Origin: CANDOC01 sp965261725
GTDB taxonomy: Bacteria; Pseudomonadota; Gammaproteobacteria; Pseudomonadales; Endozoicomonadaceae
DNA: 64,000 nucleotides
Reading direction: 5' to 3'
Assembly (NCBI GenBank): GCA_965261725.1
Contig: CBDHDU010000031.1
Coordinates: 186,001-250,000, forward strand
The position numbers were made by a program, and so were the translations under genes. Shown piece after piece: positions 63,138 through 64,000 of the stretch; the stretch's first letter is position 1, and the number at the start of each line of letters is the position of its first letter. The notes beneath the pieces are model-generated. The model searched no databases, had not been told where the DNA came from, and saw only the letters and a list, made by a program, of their open reading frames with translations.

Positions 63138-64000
63138 AATCCGTAGGCGGCATCACCCATGAGCCGGGCAGATTTATCCCGCACCACGTCTGACAGTCTG
63201 GGAATCATCTGGGTTCCGCAGATTCTATCTTTTAGATAGTTGGAGAAGGATATGCCGTGCAGCCTGCATGTTTTTTTCAGGCTTGCAAATGTATCCCGGC
63301 AACGCTGACCGAGATGACTTCGAGTGCCACCACTGATCTTTTGTCGTTTCACGTACTCCCTGATTTGCCGCTCACTCAGGTTATTATGAAGTGGCAGCCA
63401 TGGATACTTTAGTATCAGCAATAACTCCTCCCGTGCCCGGTGAAGCTTACCCAGGACAGCACGAAGGTCAGGATAGTCAGACTGTGTCGCCACCCAGTGA
63501 TTAAAATCCTGTTCAATCTGCGCCTTCCGTATGGCTGTCGGCGCTTGGCAATAGGTCTCAATATCGTCGTATATATGCCAGAACTGCTTTTCCATCCAGT
63601 CACGGGCAGCCCGTTCCTGCTTATTGGCAGGGATCAGCTTTGCCAGTGGGCGGCTGGCATGGAACCAGCACAGGGAATGTTCAAACGCCGTGTCAAACTG
63701 CCGGGCACCGTCACTGTGGATGACCATGGCTTCAGGGCAGCCGTTGTTTAACAGGCCTGCCTTGAGAACAGCCTCTGTCGCTTTACGACGCTGCTCTTTG
63801 GCAAAGAGTTTATGGTCATCCAGAAAGGCTTTCCAGGCAGCTTCGTTCAGAAAGTGGATTTCCCCATAAGCAGACAAGGTATCAATCCACCTGTCAGCCA
63901 TTTCTACCTGCTTCATATAACTGAGTGCAGCCGGGTTCAGGATATGAGAGCGACGCTTTCCCTGAAGCAGGGTCAGGAAATTAATGCGGCTTTTGCTGTC
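63134..64000 (-). CDS. IS66-like DDE transposase (5' part beyond window edge)
   Basis: The frame is open to the right edge (SRINFLTLLQGKRRSHILNPAALSYMKQ precedes the Met at 63916), so the gene is cut by the window rather than starting there. Features are VIHSDGARQFDTAFEHSLCWFHASRPL (Asp region and CWxHxxR), and LPLHNNLSERQIREYVKRQKISGGTRSHLGQRCRDTFASLKKTCRLHGISFSNYLKDRI near the end with the catalytic Glu in LSER. These are typical of IS66-type transposases. The ends of the element cannot be seen. Confidence 0.78.
   Translation of the reverse strand, partial: DSKSRINFLTLLQGKRRSHILNPAALSYMKQVEMADRWIDTLSAYGEIHFLNEAAWKAFLDDHKLFAKEQRRKATEAVLKAGLLNNGCPEAMVIHSDGARQFDTAFEHSLCWFHASRPLAKLIPANKQERAARDWMEKQFWHIYDDIETYCQAPTAIRKAQIEQDFNHWVATQSDYPDLRAVLGKLHRAREELLLILKYPWLPLHNNLSERQIREYVKRQKISGGTRSHLGQRCRDTFASLKKTCRLHGISFSNYLKDRICGTQMIPRLSDVVRDKSARLMGDAAYGF

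Overview
The window looks like a chromosome segment of a marine-type gammaproteobacterium. An Oceanospirillales / Endozoicomonas-like host is my best guess from gene order and protein style, but I could not test it. Supporting points are petABC-sspA-sspB, lpoA-yraN-diaA-dolP, a complete mraZ-to-lpxC division and cell-wall cluster, secA, argJ, bamD/rluD/pgeF/clpB, meso-DAP-type MurE and outer-membrane functions (LpxC, BamD, LpoA, DolP).

Layout. 1-5.5 kb: end of the cytochrome bc1 operon, sspA/sspB, then the minus-strand operon lpoA-yraN-diaA-dolP (to 7.4 kb). 7.5-8.8 kb: rsmI and the RNase P RNA. 9.1-27.2 kb: the dcw cluster from a sigma70 promoter with three 10-bp-phased MraZ operator repeats, through mraZ rsmH ftsL ftsI murE murF mraY murD ftsW murG murC ddl ftsQ ftsA ftsZ to lpxC. 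27.4-40.9 kb: an M23 peptidase, secA, argJ, a Nudix/ThiE-like fusion, yacG, bamD, rluD, pgeF, an AAA ATPase, clpB (with a heat-shock-type promoter) and a PilZ protein. 41.1-41.9 kb: three tandem copies of a tRNA-Asn/tRNA-Lys pair. 42-50.3 kb: thiolase, sugar kinase, a convergent cytochrome c' / cytochrome b561 pair that are both frameshifted, yejK, a PAP2 protein, a hypothetical gene, def and tatD. 50.35-52.02 kb: an intact IS1380-family insertion sequence with 13-bp terminal repeats and a 5-bp target duplication.

The notable system is at 52.3-62.8 kb: a selenocysteine-dependent glycine (or sarcosine/betaine) reductase. The order is trxB-like, trxA, grdA, a decayed transposase, grdC, grdD, grdE, grdB and an AGCS amino acid symporter. 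GrdA and GrdB each have an in-frame UGA exactly where the family carries selenocysteine (54280-54282 and 60724-60726), so ordinary ORF calling breaks both genes. The grdB UGA is followed by a perfect 7-bp hairpin whose GGU loop lies at the same distance from UGA as in the E. coli fdhF SECIS. The thioredoxin reductase carries an extra C-terminal thioredoxin-fold domain without its cysteine pair. Together these genes would pass electrons from NADPH through TrxB and TrxA to GrdA/GrdE/GrdB and release acetyl phosphate through GrdC/GrdD. This Stickland-type energy metabolism is typical of clostridia and unusual in gammaproteobacteria.

Three apparent frameshifts (ddl in a G9 run, cytochrome c', and cytochrome b561 in a C5 run) could be sequencing errors, slippage sites or real decay. 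No CRISPR array or rRNA gene was seen. The left edge cuts petA and the right edge cuts an IS66-like transposase.
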